From the NCBI GenBank assembly GCA_027353565.1, contig DAIEHO010000128.1, positions 1 through 5,214 of the forward strand: DNA of 5,214 nt, read 5' to 3'. The notes beneath the pieces are model-generated. The model made no database searches, was not told where the DNA came from, and saw only the letters and a list, made by a program, of their open reading frames with translations. The DNA comes from Propionibacteriaceae bacterium. GTDB lineage: Bacteria > Actinomycetota > Actinomycetes > Propionibacteriales > Propionibacteriaceae. Position numbers and translations under genes: made by a program. Below, piece after piece: positions 1 to 5,201 of the stretch (the stretch's first letter is position 1; the number at the start of each line of letters is the position of its first letter).

Positions 1-754
1 GCAGCGATGCGAGCATGGGCGTGAGACAGATGGCGAGCAGCAGGAAGAAATACCAGAAGTTCAGGGCGAGCTGCGGCGTGATGCTGTAGCGCCCCATGGC
101 GTCGGCGACGCTCTGGTTCACGATGGCGTCCTGGCCGCTCCTCAGTACCGTATCCATGACCCGCAGCGGGAAGATGCCCGTGTTGACGAGGTGCATGTCG
201 ACGCCGGTGCGGCTGTCGCTGACGTAGCCGACCATCACCATGTTGACCCACGGCCGCTGGAACAGTGCGACGAGGCTTGCCACCAGAGACCAGCCGACGA
301 GCCGGATCTGCCAGCGCCACGACGGCCGGACCCGAGGGAGCAGCGTGATGATCCACACGGTGGCGAACCCGATGAGCAGCAACGGCAACGCATCGACGAG
401 GAAGCCCACGTACTTCGCGCAGACGACCACCTTGCCGATGATCTGAGCGGTCGTGACCGGCAGCGGATCGGCTGCGGTGTTCAGGTCACCCTTGGTGATC
501 CAGCCCTGCCAGGTCTGGGCGACGATGCGGTGAGTGATCGACAGGCTGCCGTGCTGGTAAGAGATGATGTCGCCGATGGCGTACGACGTCGCGGGTTGGA
601 CAACGACGAGCGTCCCGACCGGTGCAGTGGTTGCCATGCTCGGGGTCTTGACGACGAAGAAGCGAAGACCCGCGCCGAAGAGGCCGACGAATACCAGTCC
701 CACGAGCAGCACGCTCGCGGCAATGGATGTCGTCCATGCCTTCTTGGTGGTCAC
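1..754 (-). CDS. SipW-like (ER/archaeal-type, S26B) signal peptidase I, 3' end cut by window edge
   Basis: Membrane-bound signal peptidase expected to cleave export signals on the outer face of the membrane. 251 codons are visible with no stop. The start is GTG at 754, the only start placed well behind a Shine-Dalgarno site (AGGAG, 7 nt spacing). An N-terminal membrane segment (about residues 10-30) is followed by TPSM with Ser39, the motif ITHRIV with His75, and KGDLN (88-92) with Asp96. This Ser/His/Asp spacing is that of SipW and eukaryotic/archaeal signal peptidases, with His where bacterial LepB has Lys. Further hydrophobic segments lie at about 116-139, 151-166 and 229-251. A basic loop (about 140-149) and an extracytoplasmic stretch of about 60 residues (167-228) separate them, which fits the positive-inside rule. 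The gene follows a TasA-like gene on the same strand after 166 bases, so the two probably form a substrate-peptidase unit. The family call is firm; the in vivo substrate is inferred from context. Confidence 0.88.
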   Translation of the reverse strand, partial: MTTKKAWTTSIAASVLLVGLVFVGLFGAGLRFFVVKTPSMATTAPVGTLVVVQPATSYAIGDIISYQHGSLSITHRIVAQTWQGWITKGDLNTAADPLPVTTAQIIGKVVVCAKYVGFLVDALPLLLIGFATVWIITLLPRVRPSWRWQIRLVGWSLVASLVALFQRPWVNMVMVGYVSDSRTGVDMHLVNTGIFPLRVMDTVLRSGQDAIVNQSVADAMGRYSITPQLALNFWYFFLLLAICLTPMLASL

Positions 755-761
755 TTCTGCT

Positions 762-766
762 CTCCT
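762..766 (-). promoter_or_regulatory. Ribosome binding site for the SipW-like peptidase
   Basis: AGGAG lies 7 nt before the GTG at 754. It fixes this non-ATG codon as the start. The only in-frame ATG nearby is Met40, inside the catalytic TPSM motif, so it cannot be the start. Confidence 0.75.
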
Positions 767-799
767 GCTTCAGGTATCGAGGGATGTTGATGCTCTGGT

Positions 800-865
800 A
801 CGACCGATGGTCGTGCTCACCGTCCGAGCCCCCCGAGGTTCGTCCGGCTGCCGAGCTGGCTCGGC
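800..865 (-). other. Structured leader upstream of the peptidase gene (two small inverted repeats)
   Basis: In the 166-base gap before the peptidase gene, beyond the large hairpin, two more inverted repeats can form. One at 850-865 pairs GCCGAGC with GCTCGGC. The other at 800-814 pairs ACGACC with GGTCGT around 3 bases. I see no convincing promoter here, so the peptidase is probably read through from the TasA-like gene upstream. In GC-rich DNA repeats this short can arise by chance. They are recorded mainly because they stand in series with the much stronger hairpin at 872-913. Confidence 0.35.
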
Positions 866-871
866 TGATGC

Positions 872-913
872 CCACGCAGGGCCCCGCGGTCAGTGCCGCG
901 GAGCCCTGCGTGG
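872..913 (-). terminator. Strong hairpin just after the first TasA-like gene (terminator, attenuator or processing site)
   Basis: An 18-base-pair stem (872-889 with 896-913) closes a 6-base loop, starting 7 bases past the stop codon of the TasA-like gene. The only non-Watson-Crick position (883/902) reads C with A on the plus strand but G with U in minus-strand RNA. The stem is therefore fully paired only in the transcript of this operon. No U-tract follows, so it is not a classical intrinsic terminator. It may act as a U-less terminator, a partial read-through element, or a 3' stabiliser that gives much more substrate mRNA than peptidase mRNA. Confidence 0.75.
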
Positions 914-920
914 ATCAGGC

Positions 921-1541
921 TCAGGCGCCGAAGGCCCAGGTCAGCGACATGGCGGCCTGGCGACCCTGCATCGTGTTGTCCGCGCTGGCCGGAAGCGTCA
1001 CGACGAACGTGAACGGGACGCTGGCGCCGACAGCGACAGGGCCGGTGAGCGCGATCGTCCCACCGGATGCGAGACCAGCCAGGGTGCCGTTGTAGATCGA
1101 GGTGGTCCCGGACGTGATGTTCACCGTCATCAGCGAGCACGGGTTGCCGGTTCCGTGGACGGTCGCCGCGGGGACGTCAGTAGCCGTGCAGGTGCTGGGA
1201 GCCAGCGAGAACGTCGTGGCCGCAACCGAACCCGTGTTCTTGATCGTGATGCCGGTCGTCGAGCTCTGCCCCGGGTACATGGCGAGGTTGCCGCCGAACT
1301 TGTCGATCGTCGTGCAGTCGGCGGAGCCGAGGCCGCTGTTGCAGGACACTGTGGTCCCGGTCGTGGTGGTCTCCTGCATGGTCAGGGTGCCGGCGCCGGC
1401 GCTGTTCGTCGTGTTCACGATCGACGCGGTGAAAGCGGAGAACGTGGGGCTCATGCCGAGTGCAAGTACGAGCGACGAGACGCCGCCGGCAACGATGAGC
1501 GGGAGAGAGAGCTTGCGCTTCTTGGAGGTGTTTTCGGACAT
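921..1541 (-). CDS. TasA/CalY-like secreted protein with SipW-type signal peptide (paralogue 1)
   Basis: 206-residue exported protein, probably a surface or matrix fibre subunit. The ATG at 1541 has AAGGAG 10 nt upstream. The signal peptide has a basic n-region (KKRK, 7-10), a hydrophobic core (about 11-30) and the SPTFSAFTAS boundary. By alignment with TasA, whose mature protein starts at Phe after TWAA, cleavage is expected between Ala36 and Phe37. The mature start contains the family pattern AFTxS, then Asn46, then AGAGTLTM, typical of SipW-cognate substrates. The mature part is rich in Thr, Ser, Gly and Ala, has no further membrane segment, and looks all-beta. It contains NTGSVAATTFSLAP (102-115), four Cys (67, 76, 118, 135) and the ending LTWAFGA. 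It is paralogous along its whole length to the protein at 2765-3406. The SipW-like peptidase gene lies immediately downstream on the same strand. Class assignment is strong; fibre formation is inference. Confidence 0.85.
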   Translation of the reverse strand: MSENTSKKRKLSLPLIVAGGVSSLVLALGMSPTFSAFTASIVNTTNSAGAGTLTMQETTTTGTTVSCNSGLGSADCTTIDKFGGNLAMYPGQSSTTGITIKNTGSVAATTFSLAPSTCTATDVPAATVHGTGNPCSLMTVNITSGTTSIYNGTLAGLASGGTIALTGPVAVGASVPFTFVVTLPASADNTMQGRQAAMSLTWAFGA

Positions 1542-1564
1542 GGGTGTGTTTCTCCTTAGTTGTA

Positions 1565-1590
1565 TCCGGGACGTCCCCCTGGAGCCCGGA
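1565..1590 (-). other. Inverted repeat in the 5' leader of the first TasA-like gene
   Basis: TCCGGG (1565-1570) can pair with CCCGGA (1585-1590) around a 14-base loop. It ends 8 bases before the Shine-Dalgarno site. The alternative perfect palindrome GGGACGTCCC (1568-1577) uses some of the same bases, so the two pairings exclude each other. This could be a translational control element, but short GC-rich repeats are common in such genomes. No known riboswitch consensus was recognised in the leader. Confidence 0.3.
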
Positions 1591-1673
1591 GCAAATGTGC
1601 AGACACGCCTTTGTGAATGTGATCACCGAAGTCCCCCCGGCCCGATGATCTCTGGAGTGCCAGTGATGGAAAG

Positions 1674-1686
1674 GTAACCGGGTTAC
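1674..1686. promoter_or_regulatory. Palindrome GTAACC-G-GGTTAC between divergent genes, candidate operator
   Basis: A perfect 6-1-6 palindrome lies in the 230-base region between the divergent TasA-like gene (starts at 1541) and the dehydratase gene (starts at about 1772). It sits in a locally less GC-rich stretch. Its position would let a dimeric regulator act on either gene. No transcription factor family was recognised from the sequence. Confidence 0.4.
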
Positions 1687-1716
1687 GTATCAGACTCCAG
1701 TCAGATGAGCAGCGCC

Positions 1717-1722
1717 TAATCT
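1717..1722 (+). promoter_or_regulatory. Possible -10 element (TAATCT) for the dehydratase gene
   Basis: TAATCT matches the actinobacterial TANNNT -10 pattern. It would give a leader of roughly 40 bases before the dehydratase ATG. No good -35 hexamer is visible 16-19 bases upstream, so this is a weak call. Confidence 0.25.
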
Positions 1723-1771
1723 TGTGCCCGAGGTATGACCAAGTAGGGCCCTGGACGGTACGTTGACCGCC

Positions 1772-2734
1772 ATGCCCATGACACCTGAGACCCTCGCCGA
1801 GGCGAGGCGGCTCGTGGCCAGGTACGTCCCCACGACTCCGTCGTACGCGTGGCCGCTGCTCGCCAGGGCGACCGGCGCCGAGCTGTGGGTCAAGCACGAG
1901 AACCACACACCGACCGGTGCGTTCAAGGTCCGAGGCGGGGTTCGCTTCCTCTCACGCCTCATCGCTGAGCACGGGCGCCCGGTCGGCATCGTGTCGGCGT
2001 CACGCGGCAACCACAGCCAGAGCCTCGCGTACGCGGGCCGGGCGTTCGGTGTGCCTGTGACGATCGTCGTGCCCGAGGGCAACTCGCCCGACAAGAACGC
2101 GGCCACGGAGGCCTTCGGCGCCGAGGTGGTCGTGTACGGCTCCGACTTCCAGGCGGCCGTCGAGCACAGCGTCCAGCTCGGCACGGAGCGCAACCTCGTA
2201 GCCGTACCGCCGTTCCACCCGTGGCTCGTCGAGGGTGTCGCCACGTACGCGGCTGAGCTGCACGAGCAGGTGCCGGGACTCGAGGCCGTGTACGTGCCGG
2301 TGGGCATGGGCAGCGGGGTCTCGGCGAACATCATGGTGCGGGACCTGCTCGGTCTCGACTGCGAGATCGTCGGCGTCGTCGCGGATCGGGCACCCGCGTA
2401 CGCCTTGTCGTACGCGGCGGGTCACGTGGTGGCGACGGACACCGCGGACACCTTCGTCGACGGCGTCGCGTGTCGCGTGCCCGACCCGGGTGCCGTGGCG
2501 AACGTCGTCGCGGGCTGCTCCCGGGTCGTACGGATCGGCGAGGCTGAGGCGGCCGCGGCCATGCTGCTGATGTACAGGGCCACGCACAACCTGGCCGAGC
2601 CTGCGGGCGCCCTGGCGCTGGCGGCGGTGCTCGCCGAGCGCGACCGGGTCGCCGGGCACAAGGTCGCCATGATCCTCACCGGCGGCAACTGCGACCTCGA
2701 CGTGCTCGAGGCTGCCACGCGCTCACTGCGCTGA
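1772..2734 (+). CDS. PLP-dependent threonine/serine dehydratase (fold type II, catabolic type without ACT domain)
   Basis: Predicted cytoplasmic enzyme that deaminates L-threonine to 2-oxobutanoate and/or L-serine to pyruvate. The 320 residues equal the catalytic domain alone. There is no C-terminal ACT regulatory domain, unlike biosynthetic IlvA. HENHTPTGAFKVRGG carries the Schiff-base lysine Lys52. SRGNH (77-81) is the Asn loop facing the cofactor ring, GMGSG (178-182) is the phosphate-binding loop, and TGGN (303-306) is the C-terminal pocket motif. The HENHTP...FKVRGG wording and the GMGSG loop in place of GGGG place it in a distinct dehydratase subgroup, so other 3-hydroxy amino acid substrates are possible. 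The start is uncertain: the frame also opens at TTG 1763 (GGACGG 4 nt upstream) and at ATG 1778. ATG 1772 is a compromise. It is divergent from one TasA-like gene and convergent with the other (30-base gap). No link to the export system is visible. Confidence 0.87.
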   Translation: MPMTPETLAEARRLVARYVPTTPSYAWPLLARATGAELWVKHENHTPTGAFKVRGGVRFLSRLIAEHGRPVGIVSASRGNHSQSLAYAGRAFGVPVTIVVPEGNSPDKNAATEAFGAEVVVYGSDFQAAVEHSVQLGTERNLVAVPPFHPWLVEGVATYAAELHEQVPGLEAVYVPVGMGSGVSANIMVRDLLGLDCEIVGVVADRAPAYALSYAAGHVVATDTADTFVDGVACRVPDPGAVANVVAGCSRVVRIGEAEAAAAMLLMYRATHNLAEPAGALALAAVLAERDRVAGHKVAMILTGGNCDLDVLEAATRSLR

Positions 2735-2764
2735 CGCGGGCACCCGACGGGCCTAAGAGGGACC

Positions 2765-3406
2765 TCAGGCGCCGAACGTCCACGTCAGGGGCTGCGAGAC
2801 CGTCAGCCCCTCGTAGGTGTTGTCCACGGTCGGGTCGACCTTCGTCGTCACCGTGAAGGCCAGAAGCTGGCCGGGCTGGAACCTCGCGAGAGCCAGGCGC
2901 GCCAGCACGTCGATGGTGCCGGCACTGCCCAGTGACGCCGCGGTCCCGCTGAAGAGGGTGCTCGACCCAGACGTGATGCTCACAAGGATCCTCGAGCAGA
3001 AGTCCGTCGCCGAGCCGAACGAGACCCCGATGGCCGACTGGACGCACGACCCGGGTGTCAGCGAGAAGGACGCCGCGCCCACCGACCCGGCATTCTGGAT
3101 GGCTCCCATCACGACGGCGGTCTCGCCGGGACGCATGCCCTGGCCTCCGCCGTAGTTGTTGGTGCCCGAGCAGGTTGCGGCGTTCAGGTCGACCCCGCCA
3201 CCGTCGGTGCTCATGCAGACGATCGTGCCCTTGCCGTCCAGCTCATGCATGACGATCGTCCCGGCACCCGCCGAGTTCGCGGCCCCCGTGATCGATGCCG
3301 TGAAGGCTCCCATCGTCGGCGACATGCCGAGAAGGAGCACGAGCGACGAGACACACCCGGTGATGACGAGCGGAAGCGAGACACGCTTCGTGAGCGAAAC
3401 TGCCAT
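2765..3406 (-). CDS. TasA/CalY-like secreted protein with SipW-type signal peptide (paralogue 2)
   Basis: 213-residue exported protein paralogous to the one at 921-1541. The signal peptide (LTKRVSLPL, hydrophobic to about residue 28) ends in SPTMGAFTASI, with cleavage expected between Ala34 and Phe35. The pattern then runs Asn44 followed by AGAGTIVM. The mature part shares NAGSVGAASFSLTP (105-118), four Cys at matching places (64, 79, 121, 137) and the C-terminal LTWTFGA. It is somewhat longer than paralogue 1 around residues 68-90, in a Gly/Asn-rich stretch. The start was set at ATG 3406 because AAGGAG at 3418-3423 lies 11 nt upstream. ATG 3415 is only 2 nt from that site, and the frame stays open to a GTG at 3487 that would add a non-signal-like extension. 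The protein is probably a substrate of the SipW-like peptidase. A role as a second fibre subunit or as an anchor/nucleator is inference. Confidence 0.83.
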   Translation of the reverse strand: MAVSLTKRVSLPLVITGCVSSLVLLLGMSPTMGAFTASITGAANSAGAGTIVMHELDGKGTIVCMSTDGGGVDLNAATCSGTNNYGGGQGMRPGETAVVMGAIQNAGSVGAASFSLTPGSCVQSAIGVSFGSATDFCSRILVSITSGSSTLFSGTAASLGSAGTIDVLARLALARFQPGQLLAFTVTTKVDPTVDNTYEGLTVSQPLTWTFGA

Positions 3407-3417
3407 GGTGACCATGA

Positions 3418-3423
3418 CTCCTT
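3418..3423 (-). promoter_or_regulatory. Ribosome binding site deciding the start of paralogue 2
   Basis: AAGGAG stands 2 nt before ATG 3415 and 11 nt before ATG 3406. Only the second spacing is workable. It also gives a signal peptide of normal length matching paralogue 1, so ATG 3406 is preferred. The GTG at 3487 has no comparable site. Confidence 0.6.
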
Positions 3424-3522
3424 GGCGACCTGTGGTCTTCCCGGGGTGGGAAAGACTGGGGGAGCAGGCAGGGCTGCATAGCGTCACCGGCTGTGCGGTG
3501 GCTGTGGCTTCCCTGTAGCGCC

Positions 3523-3537
3523 ACTACGAAACGTAGT
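3523..3537. promoter_or_regulatory. Palindrome ACTACG-AAA-CGTAGT upstream of paralogue 2, candidate operator
   Basis: A perfect 6-3-6 inverted repeat lies 117 bases upstream of the paralogue 2 start. On the minus strand it directly follows TTGTCA (3539-3544), a good -35-like hexamer. No convincing -10 is placed 16-18 bases further on, so promoter and operator are both tentative. The sequence differs from the palindrome upstream of paralogue 1 except for a shared TACG core. Confidence 0.4.
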
Positions 3538-3558
3538 AGATGACAAGGGGATTCGGCC

Positions 3559-3585
3559 GGGAATGAGGCCTACCTCATAATTCCC
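3559..3585 (-). terminator. Hairpin downstream of ygfZ, candidate operon terminator
   Basis: GGGAA pairs with TTCCC and TGAGG with CCTCA, giving a 10-base-pair stem with a 3-base bulge and a 4-base loop. It begins 48 bases past the ygfZ stop. This is the expected place to end the right-hand operon before the TasA-like gene. No U-run follows on the minus strand, so it may be a U-less terminator or simply a leader structure. Confidence 0.45.
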
Positions 3586-3632
3586 TCGATGACGTTCCTT
3601 GTCGCACTGGTCTTCGTGCGCGCGGGCCGCCG

Positions 3633-4580
3633 CTACGAGAGCCGGAAGTGGACGCCGGCCTCGGGGTCCACGAGGGGTTCCTGAGCCGCGGCGATACCGT
3701 CGGCGGTCACCGGCGCGTCGACCGGCACCCCGCGCTTCACGAGCGCCAGCGCGATCGGCCCGAGCTCGTGGTGGCGCGCCGAGGACCCGACCCGACCGAC
3801 CGGCTTCCCGTCGAGGACCAGGTCGACTCCAACGCCCGGAAGCTCGGACCCGGACCCGTCGAGCTGGAGCCGTACGAGCCGCCGCGGCGGCCGGCCCAGG
3901 TTGTGCACGCGGGCGACCGTCTCCTGGCCGCGGTAGCAGCCCTTGTCGAGGGCCACGGCCGGGGACGGAACGCCGAGCTCGTTGGGGATCGTCCGGTCGT
4001 CGGTGTCCACGCCGATGCGCGGGATGCCCGCGTCGATCCGGCGCGCCTCGTAGGCCCAGGTACCGACAGGCTGTCCCGCCGCGACCAGGGCGTCGACGTC
4101 GTCGCGCGGTACGAACGTCTCGTACCCGCCCAACGAGTCCTGGCCCGCCCGATGGAGCCCGTCGCCGCTCGGCGCCCCCGGTCTCCAGACGAGCCCGTAC
4201 TCGCTGCGGAGCGTCACTTCGACCCGCATCATGAACCGCATCGAGTCGAGCCACGCCACGAGTTCGGCCCCGCGTCCCGGCTCGGTCCACGCCCAGTACG
4301 TCTCGGCGTCATCCACCCCGTACATCGCATGCTCGACGTGGCCGTTCGGCGAGAGGACGTACGCGGTGTTGCCGACGCCGGTCGCGAGCCCCTCGAAGAC
4401 CTGGCTGGTCAGCGAGTGGAGCCAGCGGAGCCGGTCGGAGCCCGACACGGTGATCACGTCGCGGTTCGAGAGGTCGACGACGCCCGTACCGGCATCGAGC
4501 GCCCGTCCCTCGGCCGACGGGTTGCCGTAGTGCCACGCGACACCGGCGTCGGGGCCGACGGTCGCGACGACGGCGCTCAT
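3633..4580 (-). CDS. ygfZ: Folate-binding protein YgfZ (Fe-S cluster maintenance, GcvT-like)
   Basis: 315-residue cytoplasmic protein of the YgfZ/GcvT family. These proteins bind tetrahydrofolate and support repair or assembly of certain Fe-S enzymes such as the tRNA methylthiotransferase MiaB. The signature KGCYRGQE is at residues 213-220 with the conserved Cys215. The N-terminal part has the family features VVDLSNRDVITVSGSDR (34-50) and LHSLTSQ (54-60). The C-terminal barrel follows from about residue 230. Length is normal for the family. The start at ATG 4580 is chosen because it overlaps the upstream nitrobindin-like stop by 4 bases (ATGA), implying translational coupling. The same frame stays open upstream to about 5027, but only as a shadow of that gene. 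It is the last gene of a three-gene operon. Confidence 0.92.
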   Translation of the reverse strand: MSAVVATVGPDAGVAWHYGNPSAEGRALDAGTGVVDLSNRDVITVSGSDRLRWLHSLTSQVFEGLATGVGNTAYVLSPNGHVEHAMYGVDDAETYWAWTEPGRGAELVAWLDSMRFMMRVEVTLRSEYGLVWRPGAPSGDGLHRAGQDSLGGYETFVPRDDVDALVAAGQPVGTWAYEARRIDAGIPRIGVDTDDRTIPNELGVPSPAVALDKGCYRGQETVARVHNLGRPPRRLVRLQLDGSGSELPGVGVDLVLDGKPVGRVGSSARHHELGPIALALVKRGVPVDAPVTADGIAAAQEPLVDPEAGVHFRLS

Positions 4581-5077
4581 GCGACGCGCTGGAGCCGGGC
4601 CCACAGGTACGGCTGCAGCTCCACGTCGGTCGTCGCCCGGTCGAACGTCCAGAGCAGGTCCGACTCCACGTTGCCGTACAGGCGGTGGCCTCCGGTGTAC
4701 TCGACGGCCGAGCTCACCGGCCGTACGACCGCGTCGGTGCGCAGCTCGATCTTCGCGCCCGTCATCGTGCCCTCCCACAGCTCGGCGTAGCCGTCCGGGT
4801 GGGCCAGTGACACCTCGATCGCGCCGTCCGCCTGCGGCCGCCAGAAGCCGGTCTCCATGCCGAGCGGCTTGACGGCCGTGCCGTCCTCGGCGAGCTCGAA
4901 CGTCTGCATGAGGTAGTGGAGGTAGTTGCCGCCGTTCTCGGCGAAGTCGATCTGGCAGCCGTACGTGAACTCGCCGGTGTCGGGCCACTGCCCATGGCCG
5001 GACCCCTCCCACCGACCGATGAGCCACGCGACGCCGAGGAGGTTCGGGCTCAGGTGAGTGGGGATCTCGAACGCCAT
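4577..5077 (-). CDS. Nitrobindin-like beta-barrel protein (FABP family, DUF1794)
   Basis: 166-residue soluble protein of the nitrobindin/FABP-like family, a ten-stranded beta-barrel that in true nitrobindins binds ferric heme and handles NO or peroxynitrite. The hallmark GxWxGxG is present as GRWEGSG (21-27). It is followed by ENGGNYLHYLMQTFEL, GMETGFWRP and the alternating strand pattern expected of the barrel. The start at ATG 5077 has AAGGAG 4 nt upstream and lies 1 base after the stop of a small upstream ORF. The C-terminal strand reads LQPYLWARLQRV, with Gln-Pro-Tyr where true nitrobindins carry the proximal heme His. It therefore resembles the His-less nitrobindin-like group described in mycobacteria (Rv0813c type), and heme binding should not be assumed. 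The ATGA overlap with ygfZ indicates coupled expression. Confidence 0.9.
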   Translation of the reverse strand: MAFEIPTHLSPNLLGVAWLIGRWEGSGHGQWPDTGEFTYGCQIDFAENGGNYLHYLMQTFELAEDGTAVKPLGMETGFWRPQADGAIEVSLAHPDGYAELWEGTMTGAKIELRTDAVVRPVSSAVEYTGGHRLYGNVESDLLWTFDRATTDVELQPYLWARLQRVA

Positions 5078-5078
5078 G

Positions 5079-5189
5079 TCACTCCTTGTCGGTACGGGCC
5101 GCCAGCAGTATCCGCACCAGCGCGACGAGCGCGATCACGCCGATGACGACGGTCGCGACGATCAGCACCCATGGTTCCGCCGACGGCAC
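5079..5189 (-). CDS. Small single-span membrane protein (36 aa), probably leaderless
   Basis: Unrecognised 36-residue ORF. The frame is closed by TAG just upstream, so GTG 5189 is the only sensible start. The product begins VPSAEPW, continues as one hydrophobic helix of about 22 residues (WVLIVATVVIGV onward), and ends with the charged tail AARTDKE, typical of a tiny one-span membrane protein. Its last codons contain the Shine-Dalgarno site of the nitrobindin-like gene, whose ATG lies 1 base past this stop, so the two are tightly linked. There is no ribosome binding site before the GTG. Instead a TAGACT -10 lies 6 bases upstream, the arrangement of leaderless actinobacterial genes. No function is proposed. 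It could also be a non-functional leader ORF of the operon. Confidence 0.62.
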   Translation of the reverse strand: MPSAEPWVLIVATVVIGVIALVALVRILLAARTDKE

Positions 5190-5195
5190 CCGGGC

Positions 5196-5201
5196 AGTCT
5201 A
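5196..5201 (-). promoter_or_regulatory. -10 element (TAGACT) of a leaderless promoter for the right-hand operon
   Basis: TAGACT fits TANNNT and ends 6 bases before GTG 5189. That is the distance expected if transcription starts at the first base of the start codon. The matching -35 would lie beyond the window edge and cannot be checked. Confidence 0.5.

Noticed and set aside
564..1559. Long plus-strand ORF (331 codons) opposite the first TasA-like gene and the start of the peptidase gene
   Set aside because: It lies antisense to two well-supported genes. Its product is low-complexity and rich in Arg, Gly and Ala with no domain, as expected for GC-rich antisense frames.
1763..2334. Minus-strand ORFs opposite the dehydratase gene
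   Set aside because: They have no recognisable motifs or start context and are antisense to a gene with an intact PLP-enzyme motif set.
2752..2769. Small inverted repeat (CCTAAG with CTCAGG) between the convergent dehydratase and paralogue 2 genes, as a terminator
   Set aside because: The stem is only 6 pairs including a wobble, overlaps the paralogue 2 stop codon, and has no T-run on either side. The 30-base gap shows no convincing terminator.
3407..3487. N-terminal extension of paralogue 2 to the GTG at 3487
   Set aside because: The added residues are Pro/Ser/Cys-rich and would bury the signal peptide. The only good ribosome binding site lies downstream of that GTG.
3407..3500. Cobalamin or cyclic dinucleotide riboswitch in the leader of paralogue 2
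   Set aside because: Short resemblances (ACAGGGAAGCC, GGTGACGC) are present, but the full conserved cores and stems of these riboswitches could not be aligned.
3648..4790. Long plus-strand ORF (380 codons) opposite ygfZ
   Set aside because: It is antisense to a gene with a clear family signature (KGCYRGQE). The product looks like random Arg/Pro/Ala-rich sequence.
3633..5027. 464-codon in-frame extension of ygfZ
   Set aside because: The extra N-terminal 149 residues are the out-of-frame shadow of the nitrobindin-like gene. The ATG at 4580 with ATGA overlap and normal family length is the sensible start.
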